Shown here: positions 1 to 7,517 of the stretch, piece after piece
How positions within the stretch are numbered: the stretch's first letter is position 1
How the letters are laid out: each line of letters opens with the position of its first letter
DNA from: a virus
DNA: 27,476 bases
IMG/VR virus record: IMGVR_UViG_3300035698_021976
Location: 1-27,476 of that record
Strand: one strand, 5' to 3'
Translations under genes and position numbers: made by a program
Notes under the pieces: model-generated
What the model was told of the DNA's origin: nothing
The model's input: only the letters and a program-made list of their open reading frames with translations
The model's database searches: none

Positions 1-2064
1 AAAGTAGGGTTGAAAAAAGGAGAATTAGATGTATTAGATGGTTCTCCACCGTGTTTTGAAAAAAATGTATTAGTAATGACTGATAGTGGGTATAAAAAAA
101 TTAAAGATATAACTATTAGTGATAAAGTATTAACTCATACAAACACTTTTCAACAAGTAGAGCAAACTTTTAAAAGAAAAACAAAATATATTTATGAAAT
201 AAAAGTAGCAGGTTCACCAATGTTTAAAGCGACAGGTAATCATCCTTTTTATGTAAGAAAAAAAACTCAAATAACTTTAAACAAACGATGGAAAAATAAT
301 AGAAAAAAGAAAATAAGAGCTTTTGAAAAAGCAGAATGGAAATTATTAGAAGATATAGATACCTCTTATTATGTAGGAGTTGCTATAAATAAAAATAAAA
401 AACTTCCTGATTATAAAGGTATAACTATCAATCAAAATCAATTTGATAAAAATGATATTAAAATAAACACGTTGCCTTTAAAAAACAAAGATTTTTGGTG
501 GATAATTGGAAGATATTTGGGAGATGGATGGGTTAGACATGAAGAATATACTTCTAATAAAAAAAATAGATATAATTTTATTATTTGCTGTAACAAAAAT
601 AATAATGAAAAAGATATTATTATAAAAAAAATATCTAAACATTTTAAATATAGACTCTTAGAAAGACGAACTGCATTTAGAATTACCATAGACAGTAAAG
701 AATTAGTTTATTTTGTAAATCAATTTGGGAAAGGAGCAAAAAATAAAAAATTAACATCTACTATTTTTAATTTACCAAATTCTTTATTAAAAGAGTTTTT
801 AAATGGATATTTTAGTGCAGACGGATGTAAAAGAGTTTCTAAATTTAATATTAGTATACAAGGAAGTTCTTCGATTAGTCTTGAATTAACTATGGGTATT
901 ATCGCTTGTGTGCATAAAGTATATAAATCATTTTGTAGTTTTAGTACACCCAAACATAACAGTACTCATAAAATTGAAGGAAGAACTGTTAATGTTTCTC
1001 AATCTTATGGTTTGAGATTTGATACAAATATAGATTATAGAGATGAAGCTTTTTATGAAAATGGTTATTTATGGGTACCTTTTAGAAACAAAAAAAAGAT
1101 TATATGGAATAATTATGTTTATAATCTAGAAGTTAAAAAAGACCAGTCTTATACTATTTTCAATCTAATTGCTCATAATTGTGCTTCGTTCTCTACTGCT
1201 GGTAAAAGAGAACAAAAATGGGGACAAGTAACTAAGTATAGTGATGTAGAACAAAGATGTGATGATTTGCTCTTTGAATATGCAAGAATATTAGGAGAAA
1301 TACAACCAAAAACTTTTGTAGTAGAAAATGTTAAAGGTTTAGTAATGGGAGAAGCTAAGAAAGTTTTTAATGAAGCTAAGAAAGAATTTGAGTCAAAAGG
1401 GTATAATGTAGCTGTAAGATTACTCAATGCAAAATATTTTCAAGTTCCACAAAATAGACCTAGAATTATTTTCATTGGTGTTAGAAAAGATTTAGATGTT
1501 CAGCCATCCCACCCAAAACCTCAATATGCAATTATCCCAATTAAAAATGTTTTAAAAGATGTTGTAAGTACAGAAAAAGAGATAGAAGATTCAAAATACC
1601 CTGAACATTATTCTGTTATGAAGTATTTGAAACAAATGAAACCCGGAGAGTCTGGTTCTGATTATCATGAAAAAGGTTCTTACTTTGGTTTAATAAGATT
1701 ACATTGGGATAAACCTGCAAACACAATTCTACAAAGTGATGCAAAACACATTTCTTGCAGTGCAATTCATCCAGACGAACATAGAAAATTAACTATACCT
1801 GAATTAAAGAGAATATCTACCTTCCCTGATGATTTTAAATTGCTTGGGGATTATAAACAAAACTGGGAAAGAATAGGTAGAGCAGTACCACCTAATATGA
1901 TGAAAGCTATAGCAGAACATATTAGATATGAAATATTAGACAAAATAAATAACATAAAAAATGATTATAGTCCTCCTTATTATAATGAAGAACTTAAAAA
2001 AACTGGACAGTTAGGGTTTGATTTTGGAGAGGGTTTTGAAAAAGGGTTTAAGGAGTACAAATAA
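1..2064 (+). CDS. DNA cytosine-5 methyltransferase, 5'-truncated, interrupted by an intein
   Basis: C5 methyltransferase that would methylate cytosine in DNA using S-adenosylmethionine. The reading frame is open from base 1, so the gene starts upstream and the AdoMet-binding motif I is outside the window. The TTG at 10 is an internal Leu codon, not a start. Visible motifs: DGSPP followed, after the intein, by CASFSTAG (motif IV, catalytic Cys at 1180-1182); ENV at 1324-1332 (motif VI); QNRPR at 1450-1464 (motif VIII); the LTIPELKRISTFPDDF region (motif IX); and GRAVPPNMMKAIAEHI (motif X). The C-terminal tail after about 1940 is extra and uncharacterised. Phages use such enzymes to protect their DNA from restriction or to modify the host. 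The extein part is complete from motif IV to X, so the protein should be active once spliced. Confidence 0.93.
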   Translation, partial: KVGLKKGELDVLDGSPPCFEKNVLVMTDSGYKKIKDITISDKVLTHTNTFQQVEQTFKRKTKYIYEIKVAGSPMFKATGNHPFYVRKKTQITLNKRWKNNRKKKIRAFEKAEWKLLEDIDTSYYVGVAINKNKKLPDYKGITINQNQFDKNDIKINTLPLKNKDFWWIIGRYLGDGWVRHEEYTSNKKNRYNFIICCNKNNNEKDIIIKKISKHFKYRLLERRTAFRITIDSKELVYFVNQFGKGAKNKKLTSTIFNLPNSLLKEFLNGYFSADGCKRVSKFNISIQGSSSISLELTMGIIACVHKVYKSFCSFSTPKHNSTHKIEGRTVNVSQSYGLRFDTNIDYRDEAFYENGYLWVPFRNKKKIIWNNYVYNLEVKKDQSYTIFNLIAHNCASFSTAGKREQKWGQVTKYSDVEQRCDDLLFEYARILGEIQPKTFVVENVKGLVMGEAKKVFNEAKKEFESKGYNVAVRLLNAKYFQVPQNRPRIIFIGVRKDLDVQPSHPKPQYAIIPIKNVLKDVVSTEKEIEDSKYPEHYSVMKYLKQMKPGESGSDYHEKGSYFGLIRLHWDKPANTILQSDAKHISCSAIHPDEHRKLTIPELKRISTFPDDFKLLGDYKQNWERIGRAVPPNMMKAIAEHIRYEILDKINNIKNDYSPPYYNEELKKTGQLGFDFGEGFEKGFKEYK
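52..1179 (+). mobile_element. Intein with LAGLIDADG homing endonuclease, inserted before the methyltransferase catalytic Cys
   Basis: A 376-residue in-frame protein intron. The first residue is Cys (TGT 52-54), followed by a typical block A (FEKNVLVMTDSGYKKIKDI). Block B carries TGNHPF. Two LAGLIDADG-type helices are present, IIGRYLGDGWV at about 499-531 and FLNGYFSADGCK at about 793-828, and both acidic residues are retained. Block F is VYNLEVKKDQSYTI and block G ends NLIAHN, followed by Cys as +1 residue. All splicing residues (Cys1, block B His, terminal His-Asn, Cys+1) are present. The spliced junction SPP/CASFS restores methyltransferase motif IV. Both the splicing and the endonuclease functions look intact. 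Boundaries are exact to the residue because the flanking motif is so well conserved. Confidence 0.93.
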
Positions 2065-2066
2065 TA

Positions 2067-2339
2067 ATGATAAAAGTCATAATATTAAGTATATGTATTT
2101 TTCTATCAGGGTGTACTAAATTAGAACCTTATGAACATACATTTAAAAAAGGTGATTTTGTTAGAATAACACTAGATGGTCGTAAAGGACAAGTAATGAA
2201 CTGTTATTTATATAATGAGAACCTTTCTGTGCGTGTAGCAGGTGATTCTTATGATGCACCATTACTTGGTGGTAAAGTAGAGGTTCAACCCTATAGCTAT
2301 GTTATTTTTTCTGACTGGGAATTGGAGAAGTGGGATTAA
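2067..2339 (+). CDS. Small putative lipoprotein (90 aa)
   Basis: The N-terminus is a short hydrophobic stretch (IILSICIFL) followed by LSGC, a lipobox. This predicts export, cleavage before Cys16 and lipid attachment at a membrane. The rest (about 74 residues) is predicted beta-rich, with a pattern KKGDFVRITLDGRKGQV that resembles small SH3-like barrels; this fold assignment is inference. The ATG lies 2 bases after the methyltransferase stop, and AAGGAG at about 2050 serves as ribosome site. I do not recognise a function. Lipoproteins in phages sometimes act in superinfection exclusion, but nothing here proves that. Confidence 0.7.
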   Translation: MIKVIILSICIFLSGCTKLEPYEHTFKKGDFVRITLDGRKGQVMNCYLYNENLSVRVAGDSYDAPLLGGKVEVQPYSYVIFSDWELEKWD

Positions 2340-2533
2340 TGAAATTAAAAAAATTAACAGAAAAACAATTAATAGAAATAGCTTCTTGGATTGATAATGA
2401 AGGATTTTGGTATGGGTTTGCTCATTGGGGAATAAAACCAGAAGGGTTATTAAAAAAACAAGAAGATATTGATAGAGTTAATGAAGCTATAAAAACATTA
2501 ATAGAGTTTGAAAATATTTGTCCACAACTTTAA
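2339..2533 (+). CDS. Hypothetical protein (64 aa)
   Basis: Start chosen at the ATG that overlaps the preceding stop by one base (TAATG); an in-frame GTG at 2330 is possible but lies inside the previous gene. The protein is helical and rich in Trp/Phe/Tyr in its first half (EIASWIDNEGFWYGFAHWG) and then Lys/Glu-rich. No Cys pairs, signal peptide or membrane segment. I do not recognise the family. Confidence 0.55.
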   Translation: MKLKKLTEKQLIEIASWIDNEGFWYGFAHWGIKPEGLLKKQEDIDRVNEAIKTLIEFENICPQL

Positions 2534-2541
2534 GAGAATAT

Positions 2542-2979
2542 ATGAAAACTAAAATAAAAAAAGTTCATTATTGTGAATATTGCAAAAAACATGGATTGAA
2601 AGGTCCTAACATAGAACGTCATGAACAACATTGTACAGGAAATATTGATAGAACATGTAGATTATGTGGAAGAACAGAAAGTGTAAGAGAATTAGTAAAT
2701 ATATTGAAAAGAAAATGTTCTATTGAAACTGTAAAAGTAGATGTTAGCGAAAGTTTCCAAAATGAAATACAGCAGAAGGTAAAAAATCCTAAAGTAGAAG
2801 ATATTAAAGATGTTATTGAAAATGACTGCCCTGCTTGTATATTAACAATTATAAGAGGGATTGGTTTACAACATTATCCTTATGAAATAAAGTTTGATTA
2901 TACAGAAGAATTAAAGAAATGGTGGGCTAATAAAAACGAAGAATCTTATCAATCAGAAATGCGAGAATGGACTAGCTAA
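2542..2979 (+). CDS. Zinc-finger protein (145 aa)
   Basis: ATG 2542 is taken as start; a TTG at 2518 would give 8 more residues but overlaps the previous gene. The N-terminal third has a C2H2-like finger (CEYCKKHG, then HEQHC at about residues 10-33), followed by CRLCGR. A further CPAC lies at about residues 96-99. The first finger resembles DNA-binding fingers, but the protein could equally be a structural Zn-ribbon protein. It sits between small proteins and the 5' nuclease in a replication-linked operon. Function unknown. Confidence 0.65.
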   Translation: MKTKIKKVHYCEYCKKHGLKGPNIERHEQHCTGNIDRTCRLCGRTESVRELVNILKRKCSIETVKVDVSESFQNEIQQKVKNPKVEDIKDVIENDCPACILTIIRGIGLQHYPYEIKFDYTEELKKWWANKNEESYQSEMREWTS

Positions 2980-2980
2980 A

Positions 2981-3121
2981 ATGCAAAAAATTAAGACTTT
3001 AATTTGTAAACTTTTTGGACATAAATGGAATAGAAAGAATTTTTCTAAAGATTCATATACACAGTTATGTTTTAGATGTGGTAGACAAGAATGGGGTGGA
3101 CCTGCTGATGAATGTTTCTAA
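2981..3121 (+). CDS. Small Cys-rich phage protein, DUF1660-like (46 aa)
   Basis: A short gene starting one base after the previous stop and overlapping the following gene by 14 bases. The sequence has the pattern LICKLFGHKW near the start and CFRCG at about residues 30-34, with a final Cys at 45. This matches the small prophage proteins called DUF1660, which have an N-terminal CxLFGHxW and a C-terminal CxxCG and probably bind zinc. No function has been established for the family as far as I know. Confidence 0.6.
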   Translation: MQKIKTLICKLFGHKWNRKNFSKDSYTQLCFRCGRQEWGGPADECF

Positions 3122-4112
3122 TAATAAAGGTAAAATAGTATTTGTAGATTGGGGTATAATAATGTTTCGTTCAATCTTTGCTCATGCTAGAGATAAAACA
3201 ATTCCCTCAACTCGTACAGCAGTAGCTATACTTATAAGTAACTTAAAGAAAGTTGGTTTAGATAAAGAAGATTTAGTAATTATAGCCGCTGACAGTCCAA
3301 AAGGTTCATGGAGAAAAGAAGTTGATGTAGCTTATAAAGCAAATAGAAAAGAAAAAAGACAACGAGTTGATATTAATTGGAAAGAACAATTTGCTGCTTT
3401 TTGGAATTTACTTGAAAAATTAGAAATGTATACTCCTTTTCATACAATTTCTTTATATAAATTAGAAGCAGATGATATAATAGCTTACGGGTGTAAAAAA
3501 TTTAAGGATAAAAAATGTGTGATAATAAGTAGTGATGGAGATTATGAACAATTATTTATCTATCCTAATCTTGAGATATTTAGTCCATCTTCTAAGCGTT
3601 ATAAATTATATGTAGACCCTTATAAGGTATTGGCTAAGAAAATACAAAAAGAAGCTTCAGATAATTTAATTACTCCTATTTTGAATGAAAAAGATTTTGA
3701 AAGAAGAAATAAAATTGTTAATTTAATGACCTTACCAAAAGAAATAGAAGAACAAATAGAAATTCATTTAAATCTTTTTCCTGAAAAAAACTGGATGATT
3801 GAAAATTTACCTTATCAATCATTACATAATAGATTTGAAACAATATATGAAACAGACAAACTAGCAGGTGTTAGAAGATATGGAATAAAAGAAAGATGGG
3901 AAAAAGCTAGAAATAAAATAGAAACTACATATACAGATGAAAATTTGTCAAAAAGAGGTATAAATATAATAGCGTGTTGGTATCCCGATAAAAATAATGG
4001 ATGGATTAAAACAATAGAATGGGAAAATGTAAGAAAAAAAGAACTGAAAGAACAAGTAGTAAAAAAGCGTTTAAGAGAGAAACGCAAGAAAGGAGACAAA
4101 AACAATGGATAG
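3108..4112 (+). CDS. 5'-3' exonuclease / flap nuclease, T4 RNase H-like (334 aa)
   Basis: PIN/FEN-type 5' nuclease that would remove RNA primers and flaps during phage replication. Start at ATG 3108, inside the end of the preceding small gene; the longer frame back to 3015 lacks a family-like N-terminus. Conserved acidic residues: D14 (VFVDW), D62 (AADSPKGSWRK), the basic YKANRK arch segment at 76-81, E120 and D122/D123 (LEADDI), and D143/D145 (SSDGDYEQL). The SPSSKRYKLYVDP segment recalls T4 RNase H. The helix-hairpin-helix region that normally follows is poorly conserved. The C-terminus ends in a Lys/Arg-rich tail. It overlaps the next gene by 8 bases. Confidence 0.82.
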   Translation: MNVSNNKGKIVFVDWGIIMFRSIFAHARDKTIPSTRTAVAILISNLKKVGLDKEDLVIIAADSPKGSWRKEVDVAYKANRKEKRQRVDINWKEQFAAFWNLLEKLEMYTPFHTISLYKLEADDIIAYGCKKFKDKKCVIISSDGDYEQLFIYPNLEIFSPSSKRYKLYVDPYKVLAKKIQKEASDNLITPILNEKDFERRNKIVNLMTLPKEIEEQIEIHLNLFPEKNWMIENLPYQSLHNRFETIYETDKLAGVRRYGIKERWEKARNKIETTYTDENLSKRGINIIACWYPDKNNGWIKTIEWENVRKKELKEQVVKKRLREKRKKGDKNNG

Positions 4113-4329
4113 AGAACAAATTGTTGAGATAGCTCTCCAGAGAATAAGAGAAGAAGAACAAGCAAATAATGTTATTAAAACAGTTGAAGAAGCAGAAATA
4201 GATTCATCAATAGACTTTGTTATTAAACTAATCAAGGATATCAATAAAGGCGAAAAAGCCAAAATAGTCCTTGACAAATACCAGAAAGGGGAGTATAATG
4301 GAACTGAAGTTAAAAATGAGACTAAATGA
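4105..4329 (+). CDS. Hypothetical acidic helical protein (74 aa)
   Basis: Start at ATG 4105 with AGGAG at 4091. The sequence is Glu/Lys-rich and predicted helical throughout (IALQRIREEEQANNVIK and similar), without Cys, signal or membrane segment. The 3' end overlaps the next gene by 32 bases and contains the promoter-like element at 4271. Family not recognised. Confidence 0.55.
   Translation: MDREQIVEIALQRIREEEQANNVIKTVEEAEIDSSIDFVIKLIKDINKGEKAKIVLDKYQKGEYNGTEVKNETK
4271..4299 (+). promoter_or_regulatory. Sigma70-type promoter overlapping a start codon
   Basis: TTGACA (4271-4276), a 17-base spacer, then TATAAT (4294-4299): a perfect consensus. The -10 box overlaps the ATG at 4298, so a transcript from here would begin inside that gene, around 4306. 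It would serve the Zn-ribbon gene at 4628 and the primase-helicase rather than the gene it overlaps. Confidence 0.6.
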
Positions 4330-4618
4330 TAAGCAAGAAATAGAAATGACTTTTGATGGAGCTGATTTAGGAGATGTTATTTTAAAAGCAAGTCCTTTAC
4401 TAGATTTTAATGGTGAGTGTAGTTTTTGTAAAAACAGTAATGTTCAATTAAGAACAAGAACTGCAGGTGAGGGGGGAGAATTCAAATATACAGAATTTTT
4501 ATGTAGGGAATGTGGTGCTAAAAGGCAAATGGGTAGACATAAATCAGATAATTCATATTTTTTAAAGCAATGGGAACCAAAATATGAAAAGCCTGCAGGT
4601 GCTGCTCCAACAGAATAG
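4298..4618 (+). CDS. Zinc-ribbon phage protein (106 aa)
   Basis: Start at ATG 4298 after GGGGAG; the TTG at 4271 is less likely. Four Cys in two pairs: CSFC (about residues 40-43) and CREC (about 69-72), followed by GAKRQMGRHK and a Trp-containing end (LKQWEPKYEK). This layout (beta strands, CxxC, strand, CxxCGA, then G-H-K) is one I know from small proteins often found beside single-strand annealing or replication genes in phages. The function is not established. The preceding and following genes make a replication role plausible, but that is inference. Confidence 0.65.
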   Translation: MELKLKMRLNDKQEIEMTFDGADLGDVILKASPLLDFNGECSFCKNSNVQLRTRTAGEGGEFKYTEFLCRECGAKRQMGRHKSDNSYFLKQWEPKYEKPAGAAPTE

Positions 4619-4627
4619 GAGTGTAAA

Positions 4628-5110
4628 ATGAAAGTATGTGCGGTTAGTGCGGATAAAAAGTTTTTAAGATTGGGAGAAGATTTTAACAATTCACGATGGT
4701 ATGAAGTAACTGACGAAGTTGCAGAGATTACAAAAAATCTTATTTCTGGAGATATTGTTGAAGTAGAAGCTGATAAAAAAGATGGGGGAAAATTGTTTCT
4801 AACTACAATAAAGAAAATAAGCAGTGGTCCCGTTTCATCAACTAGCAAATCTAAATATGCTTGTGAAAAATGTGGTAAAGCTTTAAAAGATGATTCTTAT
4901 CCAACTTGTTATACTTGTAGCATGAAAGAAAAAAATAGCCCAGAAAATCTTGATAAAGAAGCTAAAAAACAAGAAAGCATTAGAAGACTAGCTATTGGTA
5001 ATATGACTTCTAGAGCACTAATTGCATTACAAGGTCAAATTGAAATAAATAATATTAATGCTGTAGCTGAAACTCTTTATAAAAAGTTTCAGTCATTGGT
5101 AACAGATTAA
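4628..5110 (+). CDS. Zn-ribbon protein with possible OB-fold N-terminus (160 aa)
   Basis: The first 65 residues have an alternating strand pattern with ISGDIVEVEADKK, similar to small OB-type nucleic-acid-binding domains. Next comes a Zn ribbon CEKCG plus CYTC at about residues 79-98. The C-terminal 45 residues are helical (RRLAIGNMTSRALIALQGQI) and resemble the tail domain of phage replication accessory proteins. It ends in TAATGG, sharing one base with the start of the primase gene. A single-stranded DNA-binding or replication accessory role is my inference from architecture and position. Confidence 0.55.
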   Translation: MKVCAVSADKKFLRLGEDFNNSRWYEVTDEVAEITKNLISGDIVEVEADKKDGGKLFLTTIKKISSGPVSSTSKSKYACEKCGKALKDDSYPTCYTCSMKEKNSPENLDKEAKKQESIRRLAIGNMTSRALIALQGQIEINNINAVAETLYKKFQSLVTD

Positions 5111-6969
5111 TGGATATTTTAAAATATAGTTTAGAATATTTGGAAAAAAAGTTCGAAGAAATAAAAGTTAAGAAAAATGTAAAACTTCCTCAATTTTGGT
5201 GTCCATTGTGTCATAAAATAGCTTGTCAAATAATTCCACATAGTGGATATAAGATGATTTGTCATAGCTGTGGTAATGGCAAGAATATGGGCACCATAAT
5301 TGCTGTTATGAAAAAACTTTGTAATATGAGTGAAAATGAAGTTGTAAAAGATATTAAAGAAGTTTTAAATTTAGATATAATAACTGCCGATGACCAAATT
5401 GCAATATTAGATTTTTATGAACAACATAAATTTGATATGGTTCCAATAGCAAGAAATCAAAAGGTACCTATAGAAAAAGGGTGGACTACTAAACATCATA
5501 AACATAAAAGAGAATGGGCAACATGGTTACAAGAAGGTCTTAATATTGGTGTAAAAACAGGTGAAATTAGTGGAATTACAGTTATAGATGTAGACCAAAA
5601 AGAAATACCTGAAGAGATAAAGTCTTTGTTATTGAACTCTAAAACATTATCTCAGATAACAACAAAAGGTTACCATTTTTTCTATAAATATTTAAAAGAA
5701 TTTCCAAAAACTAGAATATCTGAATTAAAAATAGATATAGAAAATAATGGTGGGCAAGTTGTTATATCTCCGTCATCTATTGATGGTGTACAAAGAAAAA
5801 TTAACTTAGCAGAAATACAAGAAATGCCAAAAGAACTAAAAGAACTTTTATTATCAAAAGTTGCTTTGAATTCTCCAAATATTGATAAAGAAAATATAGA
5901 AGGGCAAGTTACTAAAAAATATAATTTTGCTCTTATTAAAGAGGGAGAAGGAAGAAATGATTTTTTAGTTCGAATGAGTGGTATCTTTAAAAAACATTTT
6001 AATAAAAATCAGATTGTAATATTAGTTAATATTTTAAATAATGTTTGTTGTTCTCCACCATTGTCACAGATAGAATTAAATTCTACTATTGTTAAAACTA
6101 TAGAAAAATTTACAGGTTTTGATGAAAAAGAATTAGCAAATGAAATAATAAAGTATTTAAAAGATGTAGGAGAATCAAACAAACCTGAAATAGAATTAGC
6201 TGTTAAAGGAAATTTTACAAAAGGTGCAGATAAAACTAAAATAGGAAAAGCATTAAATTTTCTTATTAAAGAAAGATATATTTCAAAAAGTGGAAGAATT
6301 TATCAATTAGTAAAAAAAGCAGATTGGAAAGAAAACTTTGTAGATGCAGGTACTAAAATAAATTTCAAAATGCCTTATTTCGATGATTGTGCTATTTTTC
6401 GTAGTGGAGATATGATAGTTATAGGTGGAAAAAGTGGACAAGGAAAAAGTCATATAGCAATTAATATAATGAAAAGATTAATTGAAGACAATATAAAACC
6501 TCATTATATTACTTTAGAGAGTGGGAATAGATGGGCAGTAATATCAAGACAGTTAGGGTTAAAAGAAGGAGAGTTTGTTTGGGATGAACATTATAGCCCT
6601 GAACATATAGAAATAGAAAAAGAAGTAGTAACAATCATAGATTGGTTACTTCCTAAAGATTACGCAAATACTGATAAAATATTTGAATATTTTTCACAAC
6701 AGTTATCAAGACAAGGAGGAATATTAATAATATTTGTTCAGTTAAGAGGAAATGGTGAATTTTTTGCAAGTGATATGATACAATTCTTTCCTGCTTTTGT
6801 TTGTAAGTTTTTATATGAAGAAGAAGATAATACAAAAAGTTATTTTGAATTAATAAAAATAAGAGAAAGATTAAATAATTACAGAGTTGAAGGTAAGAAA
6901 GTTCCTACCTTTTTTGATTGGGATACTAAAGAATTAAAAAGAGTAGACGAATTAGATGAATATAGTTAA
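5110..6969 (+). CDS. Primase-polymerase / replicative helicase fusion (619 aa)
   Basis: A bifunctional replication protein. Domains in order: an N-terminal Zn-binding module with C31/C34 and C51/C54 (CPLC, CHSC); a PrimPol (AEP) domain at about 105-245 with the catalytic D160/D162 (IDVD), H189 (TTKGYHFFYKY) and D209 (KIDIENNGGQVVISPSS); a PriCT-like helical segment around 279-340 (EGRNDFLVRMSGIF); a winged-helix-like segment at about 345-400; and a RecA-fold ATPase with Walker A GGKSGQGKS at 439-447. The ATPase is short (about 180 residues) compared with DnaB, and the Walker B is not obvious. The protein would prime and perhaps unwind DNA at the phage fork. It starts on the last base of the upstream gene's stop, and tRNA-His follows. 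Confidence 0.82.
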   Translation: MDILKYSLEYLEKKFEEIKVKKNVKLPQFWCPLCHKIACQIIPHSGYKMICHSCGNGKNMGTIIAVMKKLCNMSENEVVKDIKEVLNLDIITADDQIAILDFYEQHKFDMVPIARNQKVPIEKGWTTKHHKHKREWATWLQEGLNIGVKTGEISGITVIDVDQKEIPEEIKSLLLNSKTLSQITTKGYHFFYKYLKEFPKTRISELKIDIENNGGQVVISPSSIDGVQRKINLAEIQEMPKELKELLLSKVALNSPNIDKENIEGQVTKKYNFALIKEGEGRNDFLVRMSGIFKKHFNKNQIVILVNILNNVCCSPPLSQIELNSTIVKTIEKFTGFDEKELANEIIKYLKDVGESNKPEIELAVKGNFTKGADKTKIGKALNFLIKERYISKSGRIYQLVKKADWKENFVDAGTKINFKMPYFDDCAIFRSGDMIVIGGKSGQGKSHIAINIMKRLIEDNIKPHYITLESGNRWAVISRQLGLKEGEFVWDEHYSPEHIEIEKEVVTIIDWLLPKDYANTDKIFEYFSQQLSRQGGILIIFVQLRGNGEFFASDMIQFFPAFVCKFLYEEEDNTKSYFELIKIRERLNNYRVEGKKVPTFFDWDTKELKRVDELDEYS

Positions 6970-6975
6970 CAACAT

Positions 6976-7054
6976 GGTATCTGTAGCTTAAACGGTTAAA
7001 GTGCTTGGTTGTGACCCAAATGCGATACCAGTTCGATTCTGGTCAGGTACCCCA
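6976..7054 (+). tRNA. tRNA-His (anticodon GUG), CCA encoded
   Basis: Cloverleaf read by hand. An 8-bp acceptor stem includes the His-specific extra G(-1) paired with C73. D stem GCTT/AAGT with GG in the loop. The anticodon stem TTGG/CCAA encloses TTGTGAC with anticodon GTG at 7011-7013. T stem ACCAG/CTGGT with loop TTCGATT. CCA is encoded at 7052-7054. Oddities: position 27-43 is a C/A mismatch and the variable loop has 6 bases (TGCGAT). It lies 6 bases behind the primase-helicase stop in the same orientation, so it is probably cut from the operon transcript. Confidence 0.92.
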
Positions 7055-7075
7055 AAAAGATGAAATGAGGCAATA

Positions 7076-7234
7076 ATGAGAAAAGAAATTAAAGACAAGA
7101 AAAGAACTCGTTGTAACTGTGACTGTAAAGCAGATATTAAGAAAAAAGTATCTTATTATAGAGATGGTAAATATTATAAAAGTATAAGTCATTATAAAAA
7201 GATGAAGAAGGAGAAAGCAAATGCCAAATCGTAG
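7076..7234 (+). CDS. Small basic Cys-containing protein (52 aa)
   Basis: Short frame from ATG 7076, overlapping the next gene by 14 bases. About a third of the residues are Lys/Arg, with a CNCDC motif at residues 13-17 and a Tyr-rich middle (VSYYRDGKYYKSISHY). It may bind metal or nucleic acid. Not recognised; the overlap with the following gene is the best evidence that it is translated. Confidence 0.45.
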   Translation: MRKEIKDKKRTRCNCDCKADIKKKVSYYRDGKYYKSISHYKKMKKEKANAKS

Positions 7235-7505
7235 ACATGGTGGTTCAAGTCCTAGAAAACAACAATTATATCAACAACATGCTGAAATATTAAGAGAAAG
7301 AAGACCTTTACAAATTCAAACAAAGTTGAAAAAAAAGGTAAAAGAGTTACAGAAATTGCACCCAGATAATGAATATCAAATACAGACTGTCCAAAATAAA
7401 GAAAAAAAAGAAATTAAAATAATAAAACTGATAGCAGGTAAAAGATATAAAAAATCTAAAGAACAAAGAATGAAAGAAAAACAAGAACGACAGAAGGGAA
7501 ATTAA
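7221..7505 (+). CDS. Highly basic hypothetical protein (94 aa)
   Basis: ATG 7221 is preceded by AAGGAGAAAG, a good ribosome site. The composition is Lys/Arg/Gln-rich with a charged helical pattern. The N-terminus is MPNRRHGGSSPRKQQ and the C-terminus is KEQRMKEKQERQKGN. A nucleic-acid-binding role is plausible from charge alone. No family recognised. Confidence 0.5.
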   Translation: MPNRRHGGSSPRKQQLYQQHAEILRERRPLQIQTKLKKKVKELQKLHPDNEYQIQTVQNKEKKEIKIIKLIAGKRYKKSKEQRMKEKQERQKGN

Positions 7506-7517
7506 GATGTTAACAAA

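Noticed and set aside
10-51. TTG at 10 as the start of the methyltransferase
   Set aside because: The frame is open to base 1 and motif I of the enzyme must lie upstream; the gene is cut by the window edge.
3015-3107. Longer N-terminus for the 5' nuclease from 3015
   Set aside because: These codons lie in another frame of the Cys-rich 46-aa gene and do not resemble the family; ATG 3108 gives the usual start before VFVDW.
3815-4277. Minus-strand frames opposite the 5' nuclease and next gene
   Set aside because: They mirror A-rich coding sequence, giving Ser/Leu/Phe-rich products without ribosome sites; all supported genes are on the + strand. The same holds for the other minus-strand frames.
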